64,000 nucleotides of DNA. It comes from Corticicoccus populi. GTDB lineage: Bacteria > Bacillota > Bacilli > Staphylococcales > Salinicoccaceae. Below are positions 7,896 to 15,273 of the stretch, one piece after another. Position 1 is the first letter of the stretch. Each line of letters opens with the position of its first letter. Position numbers and translations under genes: made by a program. Under the pieces are notes generated by a model. The model saw only the letters and a list, made by a program, of their open reading frames with translations. It searched no databases and was not told where the DNA came from. The stretch is from assembly GCF_042686195.1 (NCBI RefSeq), contig NZ_JBHUOQ010000005.1, positions 186,001 to 250,000 of the forward strand, written 5' to 3'.

Positions 7896-9611
7896 GTGAA
7901 ACGTTTCTTCTCCTATTATGCTCCGTACAAATTATTGTTTTTTGTCGATTTTTTCTGTGCGGTAGTTGTAGGATTATTAGAACTTGCCTTTCCGCTCATT
8001 GTAAACTTATTTATCGATGAGCTGCTGCCGTCCGGAAACTGGCGGTGGATTATACTTGCTGCGGCAGGGCTCGTTGTGATTTATTTCTTTAATACATTTT
8101 TACAGTTTGTCGTTACATACTGGGGGCATATGCTCGGCACAAATATAGAGCGTGACATACGTAATGATTTATACGGACATATTCAAAAGCTGTCCTACCG
8201 CTTTTTTGATAATACTAAAACCGGTAAACTGCTGACACGTTTAACCAATGATTTAATGAATGTCGGTGAAATGGCCCATCATGGTCCGGAAGACTTGTTT
8301 ATTGCCGTCATGACCCTTTTAGGCGCATTTTTAATCATGCTGAATATCCATGTTGAACTGGCTATTATTTCATTTATTATCGTACCGCTCATATTAATCA
8401 TTGCGATATACTTTAATAAGAAAATGACAGTGGCATTCCGCGAACTGTTCAGCCGCGTATCAGATTTCAACCATATGATTGAAGATAAAGTCGGCGGTAT
8501 CCGTCTTGTACAGGCATTTGCCAACGAAGACCGTGAAATGACTTCATTCAGAAAATTGAACGAGGCATTCAGAACAACAAAATTAAAAGCATATAAAATA
8601 ATGGCAATGAACACCTCATCCACTTATATGTTAATGAGACTTGTTACCGTCTTTATATTGATTGCAGGTGCATACTATACAATGCGCGGCGAGTTGACAT
8701 TCGGGGAGTTTGCAGCATTCATTCTGATTTCCAATATTTTATTCAAACCTTTGGAAAAAATTAATGCCGTTATTGAATTATATCCAAACGGCATCGCAGG
8801 GTTTAATCATTTTACTGAGATTATGCGTGAGGAACCTGATGTTGCCGACCGGGAAAATGCTTCAGATCTGACAGATGTTTCCGGCCGCATTTCTTACCAG
8901 AACGTGACATTCGGATATGATAATAAAACGGTACTGGAAGATATTTCATTAACCATTAATCCCGGTGAGACCATCGCCTTTGTCGGACCGAGCGGTGCCG
9001 GAAAAACAACACTGTGCTCACTCCTGCCGAGATTTTATGATGTGACAGACGGACAGATTACCATTGACGGTGAAGATATCCGTGATTACACACTTCACTC
9101 ACTCAGAAAGAATATCGGAACTGTTCAGCAGGATGTCTTTTTATTCTCAGGTACACTGCGGGATAATGTCTCATACGGCCGCCCGGATGCTTCAGATGAA
9201 GAAATTTATGATGCGCTTGAAAAGGCACAGCTTAAGGAACTTGTCGATGAATATCCACGCGGACTCGAGACTGTCGTCGGTGAACGCGGCGTGAAACTTT
9301 CCGGCGGGCAGAAGCAGCGGATTGCTATCGCCCGGATGTTCTTAAAAAATCCGCCGATTCTTATTCTGGACGAGGCAACGAGCGCACTCGATACCGCAAC
9401 GGAAATCCAAATCCAGACAGCACTGAACCGTCTGGCTGAAGGGCGTACGACACTTGTGATTGCACACAGACTCGCCACCATTAAAAATGCCGACAGAATT
9501 ATGGTTGTAACGAAAGACGGCATTGCTGAAAGCGGAAAGCATGATGAACTGCTCAATCTGGATGACGGTATTTATAAATCACTGCATGACGCACAGTTTC
9601 GTACAACATAA
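7896..9611 (+). CDS. ABC exporter, fused membrane and ATPase domains (MsbA/BmrA type)
   Basis: 571 residues, half-transporter expected to work as a homodimer at the membrane. Six transmembrane helices occupy about residues 1-300, including the FFDNTKTGKLLTRLTNDL coupling region. The nucleotide-binding domain follows: Walker A GPSGAGKTTL (about 362-371), signature LSGGQKQRIAIARM, Walker B ILILDEATSALD, H-loop VIAHRLATI. Length is normal. AAGGAGG precedes the ATG. Substrate unknown: members export lipids, drugs or peptides. Single gene, transcribed away from ddl. Confidence 0.9.
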   Translation: MKRFFSYYAPYKLLFFVDFFCAVVVGLLELAFPLIVNLFIDELLPSGNWRWIILAAAGLVVIYFFNTFLQFVVTYWGHMLGTNIERDIRNDLYGHIQKLSYRFFDNTKTGKLLTRLTNDLMNVGEMAHHGPEDLFIAVMTLLGAFLIMLNIHVELAIISFIIVPLILIIAIYFNKKMTVAFRELFSRVSDFNHMIEDKVGGIRLVQAFANEDREMTSFRKLNEAFRTTKLKAYKIMAMNTSSTYMLMRLVTVFILIAGAYYTMRGELTFGEFAAFILISNILFKPLEKINAVIELYPNGIAGFNHFTEIMREEPDVADRENASDLTDVSGRISYQNVTFGYDNKTVLEDISLTINPGETIAFVGPSGAGKTTLCSLLPRFYDVTDGQITIDGEDIRDYTLHSLRKNIGTVQQDVFLFSGTLRDNVSYGRPDASDEEIYDALEKAQLKELVDEYPRGLETVVGERGVKLSGGQKQRIAIARMFLKNPPILILDEATSALDTATEIQIQTALNRLAEGRTTLVIAHRLATIKNADRIMVVTKDGIAESGKHDELLNLDDGIYKSLHDAQFRTT

Positions 9612-9654
9612 CAGGAATACCCTGTGACCTGCCGTCTGCCAAATGAAAATTTTA

Positions 9655-9683
9655 TTGACAAGCAGACGGCGAATTGTTAGAAT
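9655..9683 (+). promoter_or_regulatory. Sigma-A promoter of the pheA leader
   Basis: TTGACA (9655-9660), 17-bp spacer, TAGAAT (9678-9683). Transcription would start near 9690. A perfect 9-bp inverted repeat, GCCGTCTGC (9631-9639) and GCAGACGGC (9662-9670), surrounds the -35 box and enters the spacer; it has no T run after it, so it may be an operator rather than a terminator. Confidence 0.75.
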
Positions 9684-9717
9684 TTAACCAATATTTAAAA
9701 TGATTTGAGTGAATGTT

Positions 9718-9774
9718 ATGTCTTACAATACTTCTCAACAATTAAATCATTTCTTTTTCAGCTATTTTAGATAG
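9718..9774 (+). CDS. Phe-rich leader peptide of the pheA attenuator
   Basis: An 18-codon frame, MSYNTSQQLNHFFFSYFR, lies about 28 bases after the predicted transcript start. Codons 12-17 read Phe-Phe-Phe-Ser-Tyr-Phe, four Phe and one Tyr in six codons, just before the stop at 9772-9774. A GAGTGA ribosome-site-like word sits 5 bases before the ATG. Mutually exclusive hairpins and a terminator follow. This is the layout of classic amino-acid attenuators such as pheL of enteric bacteria, where scarce charged tRNA-Phe stalls the ribosome and prevents termination. It was found by reading the leader; it has not been experimentally shown here. Confidence 0.72.
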   Translation: MSYNTSQQLNHFFFSYFR

Positions 9775-9947
9775 CGTCTATACCCCATCACGGATATAGA
9801 CGTTCTTATATCTATGATGGCTGATCAACATGCAGAATGTTAACCAGTCACGTGAGAAATCTTAAGTGGCTGTACCATATGATTGTCCGACCATTTATGT
9901 TCCTCTCACTTGATGGGTTGAAACTGTAAATGGTCTTTTTTATTTTT
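9775..9947 (+). promoter_or_regulatory. Transcription attenuator of pheA (alternative hairpins and terminator)
   Basis: Right after the leader stop, CGTCTATA (9775-9782) pairs with TATAGACG (9795-9802). This excludes a second hairpin in which CCATCA plus GATATA (9785-9798) pair with TATATC plus TGATGG (9806-9820). Further on CAGTCAC (9845-9851) can pair with GTGGCTG (9866-9872), and GTGAGA (9852-9857) with TCTCAC (9904-9909). The last element is a Rho-independent terminator: GACCATTTA (9889-9897) with TAAATGGTC (9927-9935) followed by T6AT5. The exact antiterminator pairing is not resolved. The T-box core AGGGTGG-ACCGCG is absent. Confidence 0.7.
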
Positions 9948-9967
9948 AATCAGGGAGAGTGAATATA

Positions 9968-10837
9968 TTGCTAATTGGCTATCAAGGTGTTCCAGGCAGT
10001 TACAGTACGGTTGCGTGTCAAAAATTCATGGGGGAGAATCAAGATCATACAAAAGGTTTCCTTACGTTCCGGCTGCTCGTGGATGCACTGTTAAATGATG
10101 AAGTGGACTACATCGCACTGCCTGTAGAAAATTCTACAAGTGGTCCGATTACCCGGACCATCGATTTAATGAAATATCTGGATGTTGAAGCAACAGACGA
10201 GGTATATGTAAAAATTGATCATGCCTTAATTACAAAACATCCGATTGAGTTATCAAAAATTACTAAAGTATACTCCCACCCGGAAGCACTGGAGCAGTGT
10301 TATACATACTTAAGCCAGTATCCGAATATCGAGGTGCTCGAATACAGGGATACAGCGGGTGCAGTAGAAATGGTGAAGAATTCAAAAGATGAAACCATCG
10401 CAAGTATTGCCGGCAGCCATGCGGCAGAAATGTACGATATGACTGTCATTCGTGAAAATATCAGTGACAATCCTTTAAATACCACCCGCTTCTTATTCTT
10501 TAAGAAGAAAAACGGCCGTATCAACCGGGTGCAGGATAAAACATCCATCTATATAGAAACCGGCCACAGTACCGGTTCATTGAGTGATGTGCTGCAGATC
10601 TTTAAGAAACACGAGAATAACCTCGTCTACTTAATGTCCCGCCCTATTCAGGCAAAACCATTCTCGTATGGATTTTTTATCGATGTCGACAGCGGCCTCG
10701 GCAACGCCGCATTTTCAAGAGCACTGGAAGAATTAAAAGAAATATGTACTTATATCAATATACTGGGAAGTTATCCGGAAGGAATCATCCCGTCTTATGA
10801 AGGAGTTATTCAAAATGAAGCAAATATTAACAGCTAA
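9968..10837 (+). CDS. pheA: Prephenate dehydratase
   Basis: 289 residues. Converts prephenate to phenylpyruvate, the committed step to phenylalanine. The catalytic domain (about 1-185) shows GYQGVPGSYS, the ALPVENSTSGPI loop and the NTTRFLFF motif with the catalytic Thr. A C-terminal ACT domain (about 200-275) follows, TGSLSDVLQIFKKHENN. In the allosteric site the usual ESRP motif reads MSRP, so feedback inhibition by Phe may be altered. The start is taken as TTG at 9968: GGGAGA (9953-9958) is nine bases upstream of it, while it directly abuts an in-frame GTG at 9959. The gene lies behind the Phe-leader attenuator and overlaps the next gene by 23 bases. Confidence 0.9.
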   Translation: MLIGYQGVPGSYSTVACQKFMGENQDHTKGFLTFRLLVDALLNDEVDYIALPVENSTSGPITRTIDLMKYLDVEATDEVYVKIDHALITKHPIELSKITKVYSHPEALEQCYTYLSQYPNIEVLEYRDTAGAVEMVKNSKDETIASIAGSHAAEMYDMTVIRENISDNPLNTTRFLFFKKKNGRINRVQDKTSIYIETGHSTGSLSDVLQIFKKHENNLVYLMSRPIQAKPFSYGFFIDVDSGLGNAAFSRALEELKEICTYINILGSYPEGIIPSYEGVIQNEANINS

Positions 10838-12044
10838 AAAGCATCTGTTCACACGGATCGCGATTGGTTTTGTACTCGGTATTCTTCTCGGAATATTACT
10901 TCCGGAGTTTTCAATACAAATAAAATTCATCGGGGATATTTACTTAAACCTGATTCAGCTGATGATTATTCCCGTCATCTTTGTTGCAGTATCCACCGGT
11001 ATTATTAACATCGGAAATTCGAGTGATCTCGGACGTATCGGCTTTAAAAGTGTTTCTGTGTTTGTATTGATGTTCATTACAACTGCAGCAATCAGTTTAA
11101 TCATCTCTTATCTTATCCGCCCCGGTCAGAGAATAGACGTTGAAGCTTCCGGATACGACGGGGAAGTCGCCGAACCCACTTTATCTGATTTTTTCATGAA
11201 TATTGTTCCTGACAATATATTCATGGCTTTTTCAGAAGGCGATATTCTCGCAACCATTTTGTTTACTGTCGTACTGTCAGTCGCAATTGTCGTGGTTGGA
11301 AAAGAAGCGGAACCTGTAAAAAACTTTATCAACAGCTTATCACTTGTCATTTTTAAAGTTCTTGATTTCATTATGGAACTGACACCGATTGGAATCATTT
11401 CACTGATGGCATTTGCTGTTGCGGAATACGGCGCAGGTATTTTCTCAGCGCTCGGCCTGTATATTTTTACCGCTTATTTCGCATGTATTGTTGTATTCAT
11501 ACTTGTGATGCTGATTCCGGTATGGCTTTACGGGAAAGTCAGACCTGTTGATTTTATAAAAGGTATTTACAAAGTATGGCTTGTTTCATTATCCACAACA
11601 AGTTCTGCTGTAACTATGCCGACTACGATGAAAGTTACACGCTATGATTTTAAAGTTTCAAAACCGGTCACGAACTTTGTAGTCCCTCTCGGCACAACTA
11701 TCAACATGGCAGGCGGTGCTGTATCATTCAGTTTACTTGCCGTATTTGTGTCCGATTTTTATAACATACCGCTTGGTGTCGGACAGATTATATATCTGGT
11801 ACTAATCGCAACAGTTTTAAACATGGCAGCACCTGGAATTCCAGGCGGTGGGATTGTACTCGGTGCCTCATTCCTGACACTGCTCGGTCTTCCTATTGAA
11901 TTGATGGGGCCGATTGCTGCTATTTACCGTTTACTCGATATGGCGTATACAACAATGAATGTGACCGGTGACTCTGCTGCTGCAGTCCTGATTGATCAGT
12001 CGGAGAAAAAGCGGACAGAAAAATTAAAAACCCGGAATGCCTGA
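10815..12044 (+). CDS. Dicarboxylate/amino acid:cation symporter (DAACS family) with altered substrate site
   Basis: 409 residues with eight transmembrane segments and two re-entrant loops, as in GltPh. Seen: the serine-rich HP1 region LSTTSSAVTMPTTM, the helix-7 motif NMAGGA where GltPh has NMDGTA, HP2 AAPGIPGGG, and helix 8 LLDMAYTTMNVTGD. Aligning helix 8 to GltPh, Asp394, Asn401 and Asp405 are kept (Asp375, Asn382, Asp386 here), but Arg397, which binds the acidic side chain, is Tyr378. A neutral or aromatic substrate is therefore more likely than glutamate. The ATG at 10815 is chosen because AAGGAG lies 9 bases upstream; it overlaps pheA, so both share the Phe attenuator. Confidence 0.85.
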   Translation: MKQILTAKKHLFTRIAIGFVLGILLGILLPEFSIQIKFIGDIYLNLIQLMIIPVIFVAVSTGIINIGNSSDLGRIGFKSVSVFVLMFITTAAISLIISYLIRPGQRIDVEASGYDGEVAEPTLSDFFMNIVPDNIFMAFSEGDILATILFTVVLSVAIVVVGKEAEPVKNFINSLSLVIFKVLDFIMELTPIGIISLMAFAVAEYGAGIFSALGLYIFTAYFACIVVFILVMLIPVWLYGKVRPVDFIKGIYKVWLVSLSTTSSAVTMPTTMKVTRYDFKVSKPVTNFVVPLGTTINMAGGAVSFSLLAVFVSDFYNIPLGVGQIIYLVLIATVLNMAAPGIPGGGIVLGASFLTLLGLPIELMGPIAAIYRLLDMAYTTMNVTGDSAAAVLIDQSEKKRTEKLKTRNA

Positions 12045-12054
12045 TAGATTAATT

Positions 12055-12083
12055 TAACACCCGCTCAATGCGGGTGTTTTTTT
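12055..12083 (+). terminator. Terminator of the pheA operon
   Basis: AACACCCGC / GCGGGTGTT with a 5-nt loop and a T9 tail. Confidence 0.9.
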
Positions 12084-12102
12084 ATAAATTCCATACGTAG
12101 TA

Positions 12103-12165
12103 TTGTAAAACGGTTTCATTTAATTTATACTCTTACTAAATCGGTTTACTAAACCGGTTTAGTAA
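12103..12165 (+). promoter_or_regulatory. Promoter with overlapping LacI-family operators and a cre-like site
   Basis: Promoter TTGTAA (12103-12108), 17 bp, TATACT (12126-12131). Directly downstream is a perfect 20-bp palindrome TTACTAAACCGGTTTAGTAA (12146-12165), overlapped by an imperfect copy TTACTAAATCGGTTTACTAA (12133-12152). A third related word, GTAAAACGGTTTCA (12105-12118), sits on the -35 region and matches the cre consensus at 12 of 14 positions. This fits autorepression by the following LacI-type regulator plus catabolite repression by CcpA. Confidence 0.75.
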
Positions 12166-12187
12166 TTAATTACAAGGAGAATTTTTT

Positions 12188-13186
12188 ATGAAGAGAATTA
12201 CCATCAATGATGTTGCTGAAAGAGCAAATGTCTCTAAATCCACAGTATCTCATTATTTGAACAACCGGTTCTCCTATATGGGGAGTGATACTAAAGAACG
12301 TATTGCAAAAGCTGTAGAAGAATTAAACTATAATCCGAATTTTATCGCTAAAAGTCTTAAAAATAAAAAGACTATGACTGTTGGCATCATTGTTGCCAAC
12401 ATTCTTCACAGCTTTTCTACACAAATTATCAGAGCAATTGAGGATTATTTTTACACTAAGGACTATCACGTTATTGTTTGTAATGCAGATGACGACCCTG
12501 TTAAAGAAAAAAGCTACGTTCAGATGCTCATGTCAAAACAGGTGGACGGCCTGATTGTCATTCCAACACTGGAAAACGAGCTTCTCTTTAAGGATTTATA
12601 TGAACAAAATTTTCCTGTTGTTTTTATCGACAGATACATAGAAGGTCTTTCTATTCCTTCTTACCTTTTAAATAATGCGCTCGCAATTGAAAACGCTTTT
12701 AATTATCTTCTTGAAAAAAAACATAAAGAAATCGGCTTTATTTCCCAGCCGGTGAAAAATATCACACCACGTGTTGAACGGAAAAATGCGTATTTAAAAT
12801 CATGTCAGACACATGGTATCAAGCCTTTTACCCTTTCAACTTCACTTGATAATCTTCATACGGAAATTAAAAATCATTTAGAAAATAACACAATGCCGTC
12901 TTCACTCATCGTTGCGAACGATCTGGCACTACTCGAGGTGCTCCGCTCAGCAAAAGAAACCGGTACTGTCATTCCAAGAGATTTATCCATTATAAGTATT
13001 GACGATATTGAATTTACGGAATTTTTTAATCCCAGTTTAACAGTTATCGCGCAGCCTACTTTTGAAATCGGTAAAGCCGCAGCAAGGGGTTTATTTCACA
13101 CTATTAATCATGAACATACGGATTACAGCACCCATCGTTTTAACCACCAGTTTATAGAGAGGAGCTCAGTTAAACATGAAAACTGA
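12188..13186 (+). CDS. LacI-family transcriptional regulator of the TRAP/sugar-acid operon
   Basis: 332 residues. N-terminal helix-turn-helix (residues 3-25, ITINDVAERANVSKSTVSHYL style) and hinge helix NPNFIAKSLK, then a periplasmic-binding-protein-like effector domain (about 60-328). First gene of an operon running to 19511; it overlaps the next gene by 11 bases. The palindromes at 12133-12165 are its probable operators. It resembles KdgR-type regulators, consistent with the KDG kinase and KDPG aldolase genes downstream. The true effector is unknown. Confidence 0.85.
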   Translation: MKRITINDVAERANVSKSTVSHYLNNRFSYMGSDTKERIAKAVEELNYNPNFIAKSLKNKKTMTVGIIVANILHSFSTQIIRAIEDYFYTKDYHVIVCNADDDPVKEKSYVQMLMSKQVDGLIVIPTLENELLFKDLYEQNFPVVFIDRYIEGLSIPSYLLNNALAIENAFNYLLEKKHKEIGFISQPVKNITPRVERKNAYLKSCQTHGIKPFTLSTSLDNLHTEIKNHLENNTMPSSLIVANDLALLEVLRSAKETGTVIPRDLSIISIDDIEFTEFFNPSLTVIAQPTFEIGKAAARGLFHTINHEHTDYSTHRFNHQFIERSSVKHEN

Positions 13187-13724
13187 AACAGTACTTCAAA
13201 CGCTGTCTGAAGAAGTCGGCAATGTATTAAATCAAGTCAGCGCATCATCGCTTGATGCAGCAGCAGAAATGATTCTTAAAGCGGAAAATATATTTATCCA
13301 GGGAAATGGACGCAGCGGGCTGGTCGGAAAAATGGCAGCCATGCGCCTCATGCACAGCGGATACCGGGTACATGTCGTCGGAGAATCCACGACTCCAAAT
13401 TTCACAGAGAATGATTTACTGATCATATTAAGCGGATCCGGAAAAGGAAGCAGCCTGGATCAAATGATTTCAAAAGTAAGGCAGATCGGAGGCTGTACAC
13501 TTCTCGTTACAGCAGCTGATGATCCTGAAGTTACAGATAAATTTGATGAATCAATTTTCATTAAGGCAAGTACAAAACATAATAATATTAAAACGATTCA
13601 GCCTCTAGGCAATCAGTTTGACCAGGCAATGCACATTGTTCTTGATGCATTAATCGTTTCTCTTAATATCAATACAAACACCTCGAATAATGAACTAAAA
13701 GTAAGACACTTTAACTTAGAATAA
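13176..13724 (+). CDS. hxlB: 6-phospho-3-hexuloisomerase-like SIS-domain protein
   Basis: 182 residues, one sugar-isomerase (SIS) domain. It matches 6-phospho-3-hexuloisomerase (PHI), which interconverts arabino-3-hexulose-6-phosphate and fructose-6-phosphate: QGNGRSGLVGKMAAMRLMHSG (42-62), VVGESTTP, SGSGKG (86-91) and IQPLGNQFDQ (141-150). Two positions differ from the usual family motifs: SGSGET is SGSGKG here, and the Glu of FEQ is Asp149. The downstream operon contains the partner HPS-like gene. An altered substrate is possible. Confidence 0.75.
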   Translation: MKTETVLQTLSEEVGNVLNQVSASSLDAAAEMILKAENIFIQGNGRSGLVGKMAAMRLMHSGYRVHVVGESTTPNFTENDLLIILSGSGKGSSLDQMISKVRQIGGCTLLVTAADDPEVTDKFDESIFIKASTKHNNIKTIQPLGNQFDQAMHIVLDALIVSLNINTNTSNNELKVRHFNLE

Positions 13725-13734
13725 GGAGAAGATA

Positions 13735-14766
13735 ATGATGAAACAAAGATTAAAAATCACACTGCTTTTAATGTTTATCCTCATGTTAAGTGCCTGCAGC
13801 AGTGTCACAGATGTGGAAGAAGGCACTGTAGAAGATCCGATTAAAATTATTGCCGCTCACAACCAGACTTCTACCGACAACCCCTATCAGGATGGCTTAC
13901 TGGAGTTTAAAGAAGTCGCTGAAGAATTATCAGACGGCAGAATTGAAGTTGAGGTTCATGCGGGTACCATCGGCACCGAAGAATCAGAGTTGATTGAAAA
14001 ACTTGTGATTGGTGCAGCTGATGTCGTTTTGGTTTCTCCAGGATTCATGACAGCAACAGGTATTGAAGAATTTGATTTCTTTGCACTGCATTATCTTTTT
14101 GAGAGCTATGACCATTGGGAAGAAGTGGTAGACGGCGAAATCGGCCGGGAAATCTCAACACTTGTAAATGAAAAATCAGAAAATGACTTTAAAATTATGG
14201 GCTACTGGTCAGCAGGTGCACGTCATTTTTACGGTAAACATCCTGTAGAGGAAATGGCAGATTTACGAGGGACAAGCATCAGAACACAGACATCCGGTGT
14301 CGTTTCTGAGTTTTGGGAATCTACAGGTGCCCTCCCGACTTCTGTATCCTGGGGTGAACTCTATCAGGCACTTCAGCAGAATGTTGTAGATTCATCTGAG
14401 AACTCTTATCCTTACTTCGTTCAGCAGAATCACCATACTACTCAGAACGGTAAGTTCATCACTGAAACTGCACATGATTTTACTACCCGCTTTTTATTAA
14501 TGAACGGTAATCGATTTGATGAATACGATGAAGATATCCAGGAAATATTACAAACAGCAGCTGATGCATCCGTTGAAGCCGAAAGACAGGCGATTATTGA
14601 TCAGGATGTAGAGTATAAACAAATTGCACTGGACGCAGGTGCGGAAGTAAATGAAATCGATACAACAGAGCTTGAGGAAGTTGCGTTTCCAATTCAGGAC
14701 CGTCTTGCTGAAGAACTGGATATGATTGATGTACTGGAAGAAATCCGAAATTTAAGAAAAAACTAA
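13735..14766 (+). CDS. dctP: TRAP transporter substrate-binding protein (DctP family), lipoprotein
   Basis: 343 residues. Signal peptide ending in the lipobox LSAC with Cys21 as the lipidated residue, so it is tethered outside the membrane, as expected in a Gram-positive TRAP system. The DctP fold is shown by the N-terminal strand IKIIAAHNQT, the mid-region ADVVLVSPGF and LRGTSIRTQTSG, whose Arg normally binds the ligand carboxylate. AAGGAGA precedes the tandem ATG codons. With the DctQ and DctM genes that follow it forms a complete TRAP transporter. The ligand is likely an acidic sugar or hydroxy acid, inferred from the retained Arg and neighbouring enzymes. Confidence 0.88.
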   Translation: MMKQRLKITLLLMFILMLSACSSVTDVEEGTVEDPIKIIAAHNQTSTDNPYQDGLLEFKEVAEELSDGRIEVEVHAGTIGTEESELIEKLVIGAADVVLVSPGFMTATGIEEFDFFALHYLFESYDHWEEVVDGEIGREISTLVNEKSENDFKIMGYWSAGARHFYGKHPVEEMADLRGTSIRTQTSGVVSEFWESTGALPTSVSWGELYQALQQNVVDSSENSYPYFVQQNHHTTQNGKFITETAHDFTTRFLLMNGNRFDEYDEDIQEILQTAADASVEAERQAIIDQDVEYKQIALDAGAEVNEIDTTELEEVAFPIQDRLAEELDMIDVLEEIRNLRKN

Positions 14767-14781
14767 GAGAGGACGAATATA

Positions 14782-15273
14782 ATGAGTCGATTTGTTAAAA
14801 CACTTGAAAAAATTCAAGTCACTATTGGTATTATTGCCCTGCTCATATTTTTTACTGCTATTCTCATTCAAATTTTAACCCGGTACCTGGGATGGTCTGT
14901 TCTTTGGACTGAAGAAGTTTCAACATACAGTTTTATCTGGGCAATGTTCATGGGTGCCAGTGTGATGGTTAACCATAGAGAACATTTCTCGTTTGATACA
15001 CTGCAGTATAAACTTTCCGAGATTAACCGAAACCGGTTAAATATGTTTATTGACAGTTTATTAATTGCCTTCAATCTTTTTATCGTTTCTTACGGTATTA
15101 CAATTATCAACCACTTCTGGAATTACAGATGGGAGACTGTGCCTTTCATGAAAATGGGATATGTATGGCTTGTCATTCCTGTTATGGCTGTAAGTATGAT
15201 TATTTATTCACTCCACCATATTATTGAGCGGGTAAAAAATAATAAAAACCGGTCTGAAAAGGAGGTTGTATAA
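14782..15273 (+). CDS. dctQ: TRAP transporter small permease subunit
   Basis: 163 residues with four hydrophobic helices (about 13-33, 48-66, 90-110 and 125-150). Typical DctQ signature RYLGWSVLWTEEVSTYSFIWAMFMGASV. It supports the large subunit in sodium-driven uptake. The stop codon overlaps the DctM start by one base (TAATG), indicating translational coupling. Confidence 0.88.
   Translation: MSRFVKTLEKIQVTIGIIALLIFFTAILIQILTRYLGWSVLWTEEVSTYSFIWAMFMGASVMVNHREHFSFDTLQYKLSEINRNRLNMFIDSLLIAFNLFIVSYGITIINHFWNYRWETVPFMKMGYVWLVIPVMAVSMIIYSLHHIIERVKNNKNRSEKEVV

Noticed and set aside
9610..9626. Small hairpin ACAGG/CCTGT after the ABC exporter as its terminator
   Set aside because: Five base pairs and no T run; too weak to call.
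9775..9960. T-box riboswitch before pheA
   Set aside because: The T-box core AGGGTGG-ACCGCG and specifier-loop pattern are not present; the Phe-rich leader peptide explains the region better.
10797..10814. ATG at 10797 as the symporter start
   Set aside because: It directly precedes and includes the AAGGAG site; the ATG at 10815 is properly spaced.
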